DNA of 64,000 nt from Anisakis pegreffii (lineage: Eukaryota; Nematoda; Chromadorea; Rhabditida; Anisakidae), in NCBI GenBank assembly GCA_035041965.1, contig JAPYMA010001308.1, positions 1-64,000 of the forward strand, in the 5' to 3' direction. Below are positions 13,201 through 26,239 of this stretch, in pieces. A program made the translations under genes and the position numbers. Each line of letters begins with the position of its first letter. The stretch's first letter is position 1. The notes beneath the pieces are model-generated. The model saw only the letters and a program-made list of their open reading frames with translations, was not told the DNA's origin and ran no database searches.

Positions 13201-13950
13201 TCAGCACATCAATACATCCAATCGGATGAATTCCATTCTTAAGATAACACATTTTCTAACAATGTATTTCTTCACAAACTTCTCTATGAGTTCACTTGTT
13301 CAACAGCGAAAAAACCGTGTGCAAAAGTTGCCTCTTTTTTACCAAAAAATCACCGAACAGATAGATATGACCAGATCCATAACAGAATGACTGAACGGCT
13401 ATTACGACGAGATCCATGCCTATGGGATTCGTTCACTTTCACTGCATAAGAAACACCTGCTAAACAAAATAGTCTTTGATGAGCAATTTGAAGCATTCAT
13501 TCATGTTATGACGCCGGCGTAAATAACGGAGTAATGAGACAGTTGCAGTTGATCCGATAACGATCAAATTCGTCTGATTCATTAATCACGTCAAAGATTC
13601 TCTCAAAAACAAACAACACCAACGTAATTCACTCTTCCTCGTTCCGTGGCAACCAAGACGTAGATATATCAATATAAAGTTCAAAAACACGTGATTAAAC
13701 CGACACGAGAATCGAACACGCTTCAAGGAACAGCTGACTTGATTGTTGCGGATAAAACTGACCGGGAAAAGCATATGACAAATGTGAGAGTGATAAAGGC
13801 AAACGCCAAAATCTTGAGAAAATTTTGATGTCGCAAAAATGCCGACGAATTGGGTGCTTTTGAAAGTTTAGAAGTTGGCAGACTGTCTCTTAATGCTGAA
13901 AATACTACAGCATATGACGAAAAGCTGATGTCATGAAACTGGAGTGGATT
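10286..13950. other. Gene-poor interval upstream of the secreted-protein gene
   Basis: Only short, low-information open frames on both strands. A minus-strand frame at 12618-12806 is hydrophobic but has no recognisable family or splice partner. A CAG-type trinucleotide tract sits at about 12960-12990. No gene supported. Confidence 0.5.
12957..12992. repeat. Imperfect (CAG)n microsatellite
   Basis: A run of TAGCAG/CAGCAG units that ends in several pure CAG copies. It lies outside any predicted exon. Confidence 0.85.
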
Positions 13951-13958
13951 GAAGCTTG

Positions 13959-14400
13959 ATGTTGATAAATTTCTGGCGGCTTTACTTCAATGAATTACAT
14001 AAAGTCGTGCCATGGGGAAGTGGTCGTTTCCTCATCGACATTAAAGACGACACGAAATATTTGTACTTGAGTATAAATAATCCACTAATCGATGGCGGTC
14101 ACGCAATTTTGTGCTGAGATATTTCTCTGAGAAAATAATGTTCTTACAAGTAAGTGTAAAGGAATCGAAATCGTTGTGGCTGGTCGTCGGTCGGTTTACA
14201 TCGATAAAATTTTATTCGAAACGGATCATTTTATGAATACTATCAAATTTGATGAAGAACGTAATGTTTGTTCGTATGCAGCTTAAATTGTTGGTTCTTC
14301 CGATCTTTCGAGCGTTCCGACAATTATTTCAACAAAAATTATTTGCGAGCAATTTCTCGCGGCACGGACAGCACTAAAGACATTGAAGCATAAACCTTAC
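13959..14400 (+). pseudogene. Decayed coding-like island, family not recognised
   Basis: The frame starting at 13959 reads like protein for about 52 residues (VVPWGSGRFLIDIKDD, then YLYLSINNPLIDGG) before a stop at 14117. From about 14162 another frame gives GIEIVVAGRRSVYIDKILFE and FDEERNVCSYA. After a further stop comes KIICEQFLAARTALKTL. The composition looks like real protein, but stops interrupt it and I see no intron signals that would rescue it. It may be a dead gene or a retrocopy. I do not recognise the parent. Confidence 0.28.
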
Positions 14401-17400
14401 CACTGAAGCAATCTTTCGAGATGGATTGATCACTCATTCGGGACTATGAATAAAATTCGTGCACGATTCACTTCCAGTGGAATAGTATCGGTCTGGAAAG
14501 GGAAAACAGCACCCATAGCAGAAGAAGCAAAGCAATCGCGTAACCATGATCAACAACATCATTCAACAATGAACCAGGAATGATAGCATTATGTTGAGAT
14601 GAATAAAGAGATCGAGGGCAAGTGCGGAACAGAATCCATTTTGCTTGTGACATATTCTGATGGGAATTCACTGAGTGAATTGAATAAGATTGACGGGCCG
14701 AGTCGACTGCCACTAATTTCTCAGTTCAAGACCACCAACATGAAACAATTCGGCGATCCAATGGAACATCACTTTTACGGACTTCAAGATGAAATTTGTA
14801 TTACTGTAACTTGGCCACTGACTCATTCTATCTGCATAAAGATGCAGAAAATGATTATAGTTTACTAAAAGATCTTATCATTTCATCACACTTATCATTC
14901 ATTCAATATATTTTTTATGATGAACGATGAAGTTTAAATGTGTTTTCGAGAAGGAGAAATGGCAAAGGATTCGTACACCATTTTATATTAAAATGATCGC
15001 GAGTTTGCTCAAAAAACTCGAAAACTCGTTATCTGCAAGAAAAACAATCGTATAACGCATCAACATCATCAATCTGAACGAACACTTTCGGGATTACTTT
15101 TTTCACGATAACTCTAGATATGATGATACATATTTCATTCCGAAAGGCGAGGATGAGTTTGTAACGCTTCCTTGTCAACAAAAAAAAATCCATTTGATGA
15201 ACCTCTTAATCTCTCATTATTTGTTACTATGTTTCTAAGCAGGTCTCCGAAAAATGTTCCATTGCGCTGAGTGTATATTTCATATCAACAGCAAAAAAGG
15301 GACTGATTTCATTAAATTCTCTCGTGATAAATGCATTTTCTCCTGATCCAAGATATGTTTCTGATTAATCCGACTAGATTAACGTCGCAATGAGATGATA
15401 TGTTGCGTCCGATGTGACCCATGCGTGAAATTTCATTCAGAAACAAACAAAATTACAGCAAATCGCGCAGTCAAGTGGAAAAATTTGTCGAGAACGGATG
15501 GGATCACGATGATGTATTCTACTCATTACCAGTTTCATTCAGTACAACAATTTTTCCGTCTTGTGAGCATAAGAAGGCATAAAATTCTACGGAAGCTATA
15601 TAATGCTAGAATTGCAATCTATCGAAGTGATTTCTTTAATATACAGACAGACGTGTTCTGCAAAAACTGAACACCGAATCGAAAACAAAAACGATGACAC
15701 TAAACTGAGTGTAGTGCGCCAGATTGAATCAGGGATTAGTTCTGCTTACAAAATAAGATTGATAAATTATCGTCATTGTCTTTTTTCAAACGCGATTACA
15801 ACGGTTACAACACTTTCAGTGTACTTATTTGTGTGTAATTTTCGTTGTTTTATGACTCGCCTCACAAAATAACAGTTCATTTTAATAGACGAATCCATTT
15901 CTTGTGTACTTATTTCGCTGACAGTTGGTATCAACAATAACATTTTACCATATGTTTCTTTTTTTTTGCCTCATTGTACACGGACTCTACCAAAAAATAG
16001 TTCCTTTTGTGAGGAATTACAGAAATGCTCTTTCGTTTAAACAACAAAAAAAATCAGTCCATCTGCTAATCGATGGCTACTAGCCCTGCTAAGTCAACTT
16101 ATGAAATCACGTGATTGATTTCTATTAGTGCTTTTGATTGAGTTGAATTCAACATGAAACTTTAATTGATGGAAACAATTGGTGAAAACAAATTCTATGC
16201 CTCAAAAAATTCAATCTCGCATCTAACTCATCATCACTAAGTTCAGTTGGGCACTGACTAATGAATGAGTCAAATGATATTCTCAAGCGATATTCTAAAG
16301 TGATCTACGTACTCTTGAAATGCACTAATTGTAAGTGCCACATAAAAACGTTCTGCATTAACGAAATTTGAAAATCTAATCTTTCAGGATACTGTTTGGT
16401 GCGTATTCAATATTGTTCGAACTTGCAGCAATCTGCGGCAATTACTTGAGATGATCATTCATCTTGTGAAATTATATACGTGAACACATACGTACAAGCA
16501 CAAGATACCAATGATGAAGATCGAATGAAAATGAGACGTTTCCAATATCAGAGAACCCATAATTTCACTCTTAGTTGGCTCTTAACTCCCGATTCAATCT
16601 GGATTGATTGAAAACTACTTGATATGCAAATGCTTTTATTTTTATTTTTGATTTCGACAGCTTAATAGAGTGAAATCTAACAGTGATTCATAGATTCACA
16701 AGCTTTTTCACGTGTACCGACCACATGCATCATTGTTTTATCAGAGTCTCGCTTAGTGTAGATATTATAGAAGATGTGTAAGAAGGATGATGCTTTTTGG
16801 ATTTACCCAATAAATCAGCATCAATGCAATGCAATTCTTTGCTATTCCTTCACTAACCAATAGACCCGACCATCGCTACTTCAATGTGGAGAAGAGAGCG
16901 TACGGGAAGGCTCCTCAATGTCGACGAATAACATTAATAATAACAATATTTTTTGCACTTTTTTGTGTGTTTCACACTAATACACACGAACGTAAATTTA
17001 TGCATACATATTCATATTTTTATGCGCATATTAATCGCAACTGTCATAAATTCATGGCTCGTGTACAACACAATTTCACTATTCCACTTTCATTCATTCA
17101 ATACCATCCAAACTCTGTAATAAAATTTAAAATGCCAATAAAATTAACCACAAAAAAACCCTCTGAATGAACCTCTAAACTTGTAAAAATTTCTCTTGAT
17201 ATTTTCTCATTAGCCAATAATGATTATACGAAGAAGCGTTCCTATGCTTGCAAATGACGCGTGATTGCCTAATATTTATAGTGACCTCCTGTATCACCCA
17301 ATTGATCCAATTACAATAATAAGCACGTCATGCAATTATGACACTATAAAGCACTCATTAATGAGTGTTATTTTCAATGCGCAACAATGCAAAACTAAAC

Positions 17401-17900
17401 GAGTTCAATGGTAAAGCCGTACTCACATTTGGGGTGTCGAAATGCATTCGATTCTGATGAAATCTGTTAAACGAACAAAGTGGATGAAGAAAGCGTAGCG
17501 TATATCTCCTAGTGAATATGAACAAAAAATATCAATTCAATTGCTGAGAGAGGATATTAACACTACTGTTGAAATATACTCGGAATGAAACATTGTATCT
17601 GCGAGATGGATGACCGATGATGAGGGCATTAATAGGAAGCCAAATGAGAGCGGATAATGACCGCAATTAAGTGGAATGAATGTAAATGGAAATACACAGT
17701 AGTATTGTGTGCCCTCAAATGTTTTGCATCATCATCGTATGCAAATGATATCTATATTCATCATTCGCATCAACTTATGCAAACAACGCAAAACATCATT
17801 CATCTGTCCTCATCAACTCAAACACATAAAACATTTCAATCGTTATTATGCTAATTCCGGGTCAACGCGTCAATGCACATTGATATACTAGCCAAATTAT
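14401..17900. other. Non-coding or decayed interval
   Basis: Scattered open frames of up to about 110 codons (14599-14868, 15395-15670, 16829-17170), none with a domain, signal peptide or matching splice sites. Some of 14.6-15.7 kb may be more of the decayed sequence that begins at 13959, but this cannot be shown by eye. Confidence 0.35.
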
Positions 17901-17904
17901 CGGA

Positions 17905-18123
17905 AACAACGTTGCATTCGGCATAAAATATTCAGCGGACTCTGAAAATTATCTGCCTTCCGATGTTGACGATAAATATCTGCAGATCTTTTAGGGACCA
18001 TTCAAACTGACCGCTTCAAACGGCAATTCAGAGAGTTTCCAGTACCGCTCGAATGTTTCCCTGATAACAATCCCGATAATATTCGTTTACCCAACCGTCT
18101 TCTTCATCTGCAGAAGATGAGTT
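17905..18123 (+). pseudogene. Second decayed coding-like island
   Basis: One plus-strand frame reads GIKYSADSENYLPSDVDDKY, then a stop, then GPFKLTASNGNSESFQYRSN followed by a hydrophobic segment (VSLITIPIIFVYPTVFFICRR) that could be a membrane helix. The in-frame stop and lack of neighbouring exons suggest a pseudogene. The family is not recognised. Confidence 0.25.
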
Positions 18124-21100
18124 TAGTTAAGCGAATTTTGATCGAGTGATTATTTGAATTTCCTTGTAATCAATCACTGTAAGTGATGAGAGAAAAGATC
18201 AATCACAGCGATGCTGCTGTCTTTTTGCTGTTATTTAGCTGCTTGACTGGTTGATGACACCAGCATGCTGCTTTTTCACGTTCATGATCGTAAATAGCAG
18301 ATGGTGCTAGGTGATATTGTGATGACCCAATATGAATTTATGTTACAATTCATTAGCATCAAAGACGGATTTTGAGCTTTTTCTTTATCTAATACCAAAA
18401 TATGCAGAAGATTTATGTTTTGTTAATAAATCGCTCTGAAAACTATTCTGCAAAATACATTCGTTCGTTGAGCATCAGCCGATTGTGTCAATTGTCTATC
18501 GTCGGATGGATAAAGAAAGAGGATTAAAAGGACAACTTTATAAGCATCTTAATAAGTTTTATTTGCTCCATATAGGCAGTCATATTTGTTCGTTGCAAAC
18601 CAAACGGGTGAAACGGAATGTGATACTGGCTGAACAGAGGCAGGCCATTACTTGATAGACAGCATATCGAAAGACTAATCGTTGGACTAAAATGGAACTT
18701 ATTTAGCGAATGCGCTCGTTAAATGCTCAACGAAGACAGATGAAAAAAATGGATAAACTGATCGTGAGCAAAGAACGATCACATTTATTATGCATAGAAT
18801 TACGAAAATTCACGATTCATGTTGATTGAAATAGCGTTTCGTTCACTGCGTGCAATTATAAAAAGGATTTATTCCATACATACATGATAGCGCCAGTCGC
18901 TATTTTAACGGTGTTCCTTTTTGATACTTTCAATTCCTTGTTTGGTTATTTGAAATGCCTTCAGACAAGATGACGGATGCGAAACGATTGTAAACGATTA
19001 GGATTCATGAGATTTGATCGAATTTGATCCAATTTGATCTAAAGCAGTAACAAAATCGCTCGAATGACTAAAACCTCCATCCTCATTCGACCAAGGAGAG
19101 CCGAACGATCCGAGAAGCTCATTTCCTGGAAGCATTTTTTTTCTACGCTTTTCTCACCCATCTCGTGCATTCAGTGCATCATCTGCTAGTAAAATTAATG
19201 CGTTTTTTTGACAGCACAGAGCAGCGGTGACAATGCACCAACAAGGCAAACACATCATTTGCATCGTAGTTTCGATTACAAATTAAGTACATACACACAC
19301 ACATCCGCTGTGTTTCCATTATTTCACACGAGATAACACTGCGTTCGTTTTCGTTTTCAATTTCATAAAGTGTCCACATTTCAACAGCAGTATCCGAATG
19401 AAAATGCACAGCAAATATAATGGATATCTGGCTTTTAAAATAACAAACGTAAAACCACATTTGTTCTTCCGATGGATGCGTTTAATCGAGTCATCCTATC
19501 ACAAGCTTTCCAAAAAAAGAGAAAATAATTTCTGCAATTGAAGTTTCTTTAAAGATCGATCTGATATGGGAGGCAGTCGATCAGAGCAAAGTGCCATGAG
19601 TGTTCACTTAAGGTGATGAGTTAAGGTGAAATTGAACACATTTTAAAATTTCTCAGCTCCCCAGAATTTCTTCGGCTTTCGAGTGAATCCTCAAGAGTAG
19701 TTTCATTGTGATGTTGCAACAAAAAAAAATTTCCACGATTCTAATTTCATTTTGCTTTGTGAAAAGACATTGATTAAAGAAATAATTGGCACGAACGAAA
19801 TTGTCTAGGAACATGAATCGAGGAAGATGAATTAGTATTTCGAGCCTAAACGAACATTCTGGTCGCTATTCTCGAGATTGATTGATTTTCAGTGTTAAAT
19901 GCGCATCTATTTCTCGCCAATACACATTGATGTGTAAAATTACTTCGCATCAATAGATGAATCTACTTCTCGTTCATGAAGCCAGCAAGGATATATTCAT
20001 GTGATAATCAAATGAGCCTAAATTTCCTGTCATCATCTGCTCTAATAATGCAAACTTAAAGGATCCACTTAAATGATCAATCCACTTTTTCAGATATCCA
20101 CTTAAAAATGGAACGCAAAACAAATTATTCTCATCAATTGAACATAAAAATATCTCACCCATTCAGCTGACTTGATAGTAAGATGGAGCAATGGACAATT
20201 TCATTCGCATTCGAAGTGTGAGAAAATTCAATTATAACATTCCAAGAAAATCCACTAAGAGCAAAGAATCTCTATAGAAAAGCACAATGAAATTGTTCGA
20301 TTAATGTTTTCGTCAATATTCATTCATTATCAATAATAACGCTAATGACTGTTGGTTTTGTTATATGAACGGTTAGGAATAAATTGACTGAAGTTTTGAA
20401 AAATGTTTTCAAAAGGCTGAACTGTCAAGAACAGTTGCACATTTCTAACAGTGGCTGAGGGAGCTACATTGAACGAACTGGTCCTTTTGCGTGTGTGAAT
20501 GAGCAGTTATCGTTGGAGAATGCGTATAGTTGGATACTGATCGTTCAGGAACCAATGAATTAGCTAAATAAGCTTTTCAAGCAAAGCCGATGGCATTGAT
20601 GGATTCACAGCGAACGAAAATCTCTAAGAGGATTTCTGATATGCTGTCAGATAATCAGCAAAAATCTAAGGTTCTGATCATCTGCGCTCCAGGTAATCGG
20701 TTAAGCTTTATAACTCAAAGTTAAGCGCAATTATGCGCAAGCATAATCAAGAAATATGCTACTTGTTAAACGGCGCTGCTCTTGTTTATTACTGATTGAT
20801 GCTGTGACAAGTTGGCTTTCACCAAGATCAAATAATGATTTTCCGGCGATTTGCTTGCTCAGACGAAATTATCCACCTAAATCGCACGCTTTCGCCAGTG
20901 CATCCAGATATTTTCCTGAAGATAACGAACGCATTTAGGCATGTTTATCTATTTCGTTTCCTCTGTTCTCACTTCCCTGTTTTCTCTCGACATGCTCTAG
21001 AGGTGTCATCAATTACTATTGGCCGTACCAACAGACGTTTTTTTTGAACCAGCTTCTTTGATCGATTCATTGCTGAGGTGTTTTTTTGGAGTCAGCTGTG

Positions 21101-23409
21101 CTGGTTGCGAAGACCGTGCATTGATCACAAAACTGGTCATAAGTAAACATGAAGCATGGATAGAGTTGAAAGCACTCTTGCTTGAAGCGATAGAATGTGC
21201 AGTGTATATGTAGATAAGCTGTGACGAATTTTGAGTGGTTGTCGTCTCTTGACAAATGCCGCAAATTTAATCCCAAGCATTAAAGGGGTTTGATTGTGTT
21301 TGCCTAAGTTAGTGGTTTGTTACTTACATCAGAGAGATCTACTTCATGAAACCAATAAAGACGAGTTTGTTGAAATTCGATTGCTGTTGTTGTTATTGTT
21401 GTTGTTGTTTGGGTGTGATGTTATTGCTGCGGTGGAAAACTAAGACAGCTGAGAAGATATCAAAATAGTATGCTGCCGAAGCCGCATGGTTTGTTGCGAA
21501 CACATCTTCATTTTTATCATTATCTTCATTTATCACCATCAAAACAGCTGACGACTGCTTGAACACAATGTAACCTGATACATACATATATACACTTCAT
21601 TATTTGTCTGATTGCTGCTGCTGCTTGCATTCGTTTCTATTATCCGACCAAGTTGGAATCCTAATTGAAATCCAATCGTCCAGTTACTTTTTCTCCAGTC
21701 ACCGTTTAACGTCGTCGTCGTCGTCACAGCGAACGGTTTCAGATCTATTTCATTTTCGTATCTTCAATAATGCTCTTTATTTGCACATGTTCCATGAAAT
21801 TGCTTCTCTTGCTCACCGCTATTCGGTTTGAGATGATTTCATAAAATTGCAATAAATGATTCGAAGATTCAGCGCCAAAAAAAATGCGATCATTATAAAT
21901 TGCGTTTTCGAGCTCACATGTATTCCCGACGGAACTTCCTGTGTTATTCGCAGTTCAATTGCGTGTACTTTGTGCTCATATGATTGTTGCCGTGGCTGAA
22001 CAATGGTCGATCATCGGAGAGTTTAAGAACTCGAAATGTTCGGTTGCGTTGAGGTTAAGCTGGGATTAGGTGACAGAATTGCTCGTTAACACCATGGAAA
22101 CGCGCACTTAAATGGCGCATTAACAGTCTGAAAAAGGCGAATTGCTCATTTGCGGTGGTTTTTCCATCGTAGTGCTTCGCCCTTTCCACGCATTCACTTG
22201 AACTTTATTCAATTCTCAAACTTCAATCAATCCACTTTCAGTCGTGTTCTTCTCGAGCCTCTTCAATTTTCCACTGTTTTTTTCCATTTTATGTAACAAG
22301 ATTTCTTTTTTTTTTGTCCTGTCAAGCCTACATATATCATCATCCAAAAGCAATATACGTTCAGTTGTTGAGGAAGCCTTGACGCAAGCTTGTTTGTCAT
22401 TTTCTAGGTTGTGTCTATGGTCGAAAATGTTGCGAATAATGGAGGTTATTTATGTCTACGAAGGTTTCCATCGCTCGTTCACAACCATCCTCAAATTGCA
22501 CTTGATTCCATTCCATTCATCAATTCCCACTCAATGTGATTCATTTTTGAGACACAGTCTTCAGTTGGGCTGATTTTTTTTACCACACAGTTCCGGAGCA
22601 CCTATTTCTTCGTGTCTTAAGCTCTTCATCGTATTGCAGTATTCCAATTTTCTGCTTTCCTTACTTCTCTTCTAGCAAAAAGTTCTGCGGCGAAGTGGAT
22701 GCGTCAAATTGCTTACGAATGCTTGCTGATGACGCTACGAATTAGAATTCCCGTCAGCAAATAATTCCTGCGAATAACTCAATTATTTTGATCATGCTCG
22801 ACTATCAGCTATGAGGCATCATTCATGACATGTCCATCTGGATTTCCTTGCCCTGGTCTTTCCTTCGTATAAACTACCTTCTCATCCAACGATTATTCGG
22901 TCATCTTATCTCTTTATAGCTCGCTCGCCTCCTATCTTTCCTTGTTGTAAGTAATTTCTAGACGATAGTATCAGTGAGGATGCTGAGTTGAAGATCAGCA
23001 GTCACAGATCATTCAACAATCATGAATATGACGGAATCGGAAGCTCACAGTTTTATTAGGCATTTCGAGGTGTCACATTATCAAAACGTCTAGGAGTTCG
23101 ACCGTTCGAGCGCTACCAAATACTCTGCACTGACCGTTCGATGCACTGAATTTTCTGATAGCTATTTCAGGTTGCTTTAAATCACCAGCAATGTCTGACG
23201 AGGCAACATCCAGTGGTGGACTATATAATAGCACTAGACGATCATCATACCTATTCAAAAAATCCAGATTCAAGGTATTACAACAAGAGTATCTTTGCTT
23301 ATAAATGATTCAAAAGCAGTTCTGTTTTGAATTCAGCACACACTGATTTGTTAGTTCTTCTTCACATTGTTGATGCTTAGTCGAATCTCGACAACATTAG
23401 AGCATAAGA
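18124..23409. other. Long gene-poor interval
   Basis: Many short open frames but none I can support. A (TTG)n-like tract lies near 21381-21412. A CGTCGT tract near 21710-21725 is equally simple. Possible decayed protein remnants at about 18.6-18.8 kb and 20.6-20.9 kb are too broken to call. Confidence 0.4.
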
Positions 23410-24998
23410 ATGCGAGTTTGCTTCATTAAGGTGGAGAAGTTGTGTGATATTCGATGCGCTGTTGTTTCGGATGTTTGCGGGAATAATTACTCGTTGGTGA
23501 ATGTTGCGAGCGACAATTGCTTTGTTCGAGCGAACGGAGTAGGTCTATCATTTGTGAATTAATTGATTCATGATCCAACGCTTTTCATCATCTGTTTTGC
23601 TCATATATCTTCACAAATCATCCGATTGAAATCATTTCATGTTCAATTGAAATCACTTAGTATCAATAACATTTCATGTTGAAAATTTAGTATCAAAAAC
23701 ATTTCATGTTCAATTGGTAAATTACTTTTTTGCGCAAAACGGAAACTATCCAAGAGCAATTCAGCATTTTCGTTTGCTTTACTGTGTTTCAATCGTCCTT
23801 TGCGTTAAGACCCCGTATACCTAAATGACTGAACATCATCGATGTGTATGCATCTCTCAAGGTGAAAGGCGTGTTTCAGGTGAAAGGTGCACATTTGACA
23901 GTGTCATTGGGTAGAGACCGTTATGTGATGGACGTGTACGAATCGTCGCTGAAGAATATTGCCGATGAATCGCCACCGCCAAACGTTTGCATATTGGGTT
24001 TGATGAGCAATTCAGTTGAACAAGCCATTGATGCTATCAAGTGCATTCAAAACGTGAGCAGCACTATTGCATTCACAGTCCAATATTATTGCTTAGTTCG
24101 AAAAAATTCACCGCATTGAAGTTGAAGTTGAACGATAATGAGGTTGCACTAATTCTAAGTGAAAAAAATCGCCAGCTAGGACGCACACAGCACTCAGCAA
24201 ATTCACCAGGGAATATAGAATTTAAGGCAATATGCTCGTCAAAACCGACGAACACACCAATAATATTGGTGGCTTACAAAAAGTCGAAAGAACCGAAAGG
24301 GCAATGCAGTGCGCCTGAACTCGAGCAAAAGCTAGCGCAATTGTCCTATGCAATCAACGCTCATCGATGTCTGGATTGCTCGGCTATTAATAGGGTGTGT
24401 GGCAAACTTCTTTTTTTTTTTCCTTTCATTCGCATCAACTGATTGGTTTGAGCAATAAAGTTTCATGCATGCAGTTCATCTCCAATGACTTTTGAGTTTA
24501 AAATTTTTTCATTCTACTGCCGATGAAATCGTTGAAAATTTAAAATTCATTGTTTAATAATCCTCAATGAATCGTCAATTTTTTGATGATCCTCAATGAT
24601 AATCCTTTTCATAATTTGGTAATCCTCAATGATAATTTGATAATCCTTTTGATAATCCTCAATGAAAAAACCCAATCGATCACAACATCCAACCATGCCA
24701 CTATTTCAACACACCAGAACTGCACCAATAGGAGAATGCAAAAGATAGGATCTCAATCGAGTACTTTCAGAAAACAATGCGAATGATTCTGATGAGTGCA
24801 CTTCTGGCTGCACGTCCTCACATCAATGAATTTGGTTCAGCAAATGATCTGAGGTTCGATGACGACTCACATCGAAAATCACTCACCGCAACCGCCTCAG
24901 CACCGAATATCAGTGAGCATCGACGAAAGAAGCGGAAAAATCTTTGCGGTCTACTCAATCATCCGACACATTTTAATAGGCTCTGTAATCTGCAGTAA
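23410..24998 (+). CDS. Unidentified protein, 4 exons
   Basis: Not recognised. Four plus-strand exons join in phase 0: 23410-23538 (starts MRVCFIKVEKLCDIRC, donor GGA/GTAGGT), 23880-24053 (acceptor TTTCAG; VKGAHLTVSLGRDRYVMDVY; donor AAC/GTGAGC), 24176-24394 (contains EFKAICSSKPTN and APELEQKLAQLSYAI) and about 24768-24998 (acceptor CTTTCAG; ends NHPTHFNRLCNLQ, stop). This gives about 250 aa. There is no signal peptide. The C-terminal exon is basic and Ser-rich (SHRKSLTATASAPN, RRKKRK). Exon 2 could start 18 bases earlier. The frame of exon 3 is also open upstream to about 24041, so its start is unsure. An AG just before the first ATG could serve SL trans-splicing. Confidence 0.48.
24540..24670. 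repeat. Short AT-rich minisatellite in the last intron
   Basis: Repeated words of the type AATCCTCAATGATAAT and TTTGATAATCC occur about five to six times with varying order. They lie between exons 3 and 4 of the unidentified gene. Confidence 0.7.
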
Positions 24999-26239
24999 TA
25001 TTCCACAACAAATGCTTGCTTGGCAAACAACAACTTCCAATGAGTGAAAATTCACTGCCACTCAGCATTTATTGCCGCAATTATCGTATTCTTATTGTAC
25101 GCAGCTACTTCTGGTGAGAAGCTGCAACAATCTGCTCAAAGCATTCATTCCTGTATCGCTAATTCAAATGTTTCTGTATCGCTATTTTTGCTGTTCCTAC
25201 AAGTCTGGTCAAGTAATTTCAGTTTGCTTGCAAATTATGCAATTAAAACATAAAACTTTTGCGATATCCTCATCTTAAGCCGTCTGTACTCGAGATTTTA
25301 TTACGATGATTGATAGGCAGAAATGAAGAGCGTTCACTAACTGATAAGATAAATTGAAAGCAAATAGTGCACACGAAAAGGTTAAGTAAGCATCAGATGC
25401 TTCCATTGATATTGTTATAATGAAGATATTAATAAGAAATATGTTCAGATAAGTCTAATCAGCAACCAGCAATTCAAATGATTTATCAGCATTTGATAGC
25501 AAATATATGCCATTGTATAAACGAATAAATTCTCTGTGATCATCGATATGACCGATATATGAAACAGTGCAAATAAATTCATCCCGTATACAATCGCATT
25601 CACATTTGATAATATAATTTCTGACCGCAGCAAACAGTAGTCAACAAGGAATATCCTTTTGGCATCGTGTTATCATTCGATGATTGTAAATATGCTTGGT
25701 ATTTGTTCATCTAAGATATGAGCGGTTTGTGCGATTGTGCCGAATCGTTTCTCGCATTTGATATCGCATCATTTGAATAAATACACACTTTTGATATTAC
25801 TTTGCATCAGTAGTCGCCCGATCACGACACCATTTCTTCAGCTGAAACGCAATCGAAATGACGATTACGTTTGCTGCTGCTGCAGCACCACAATAACTCA
25901 ACGATTCACCACATTATCCAACGCATGAATGTAGAATTTGAAAATGAGACGACGAGCCACGTGGTTTTTCGTAATGATGTCCCTAAGTCTTTGATAATTC
26001 GATATTCCGAGTAGAGATTTTCGCTTAGAATCAACGTGATCACTGTGAACGATTAAGACTTGATCGATGGGTGATCATAGACAGTCCGCTTGAACGGGCT
26101 TCGACCGATTCGCGTTTTCGCCTGTTCTTCAAACGTTGCCTTCTTGAAGAGAGGATTTGTGGCTAATGATGTTGATTTCTAGTTTCTTAGAGCACTTATT
26201 GCATTCGTCAAATGATTTCGACGCAAATTTTGTAGGAGG
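24999..26239. other. Intergenic, upstream of the first sorbitol dehydrogenase
   Basis: No supported gene. Hydrophobic short frames on both strands (for example 25445-25633 on minus) show no family signature. It probably contains the promoter of the dehydrogenase that starts at 26240. A possible trans-splice acceptor (TTTTGTAG) lies immediately before that ATG. Confidence 0.45.
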
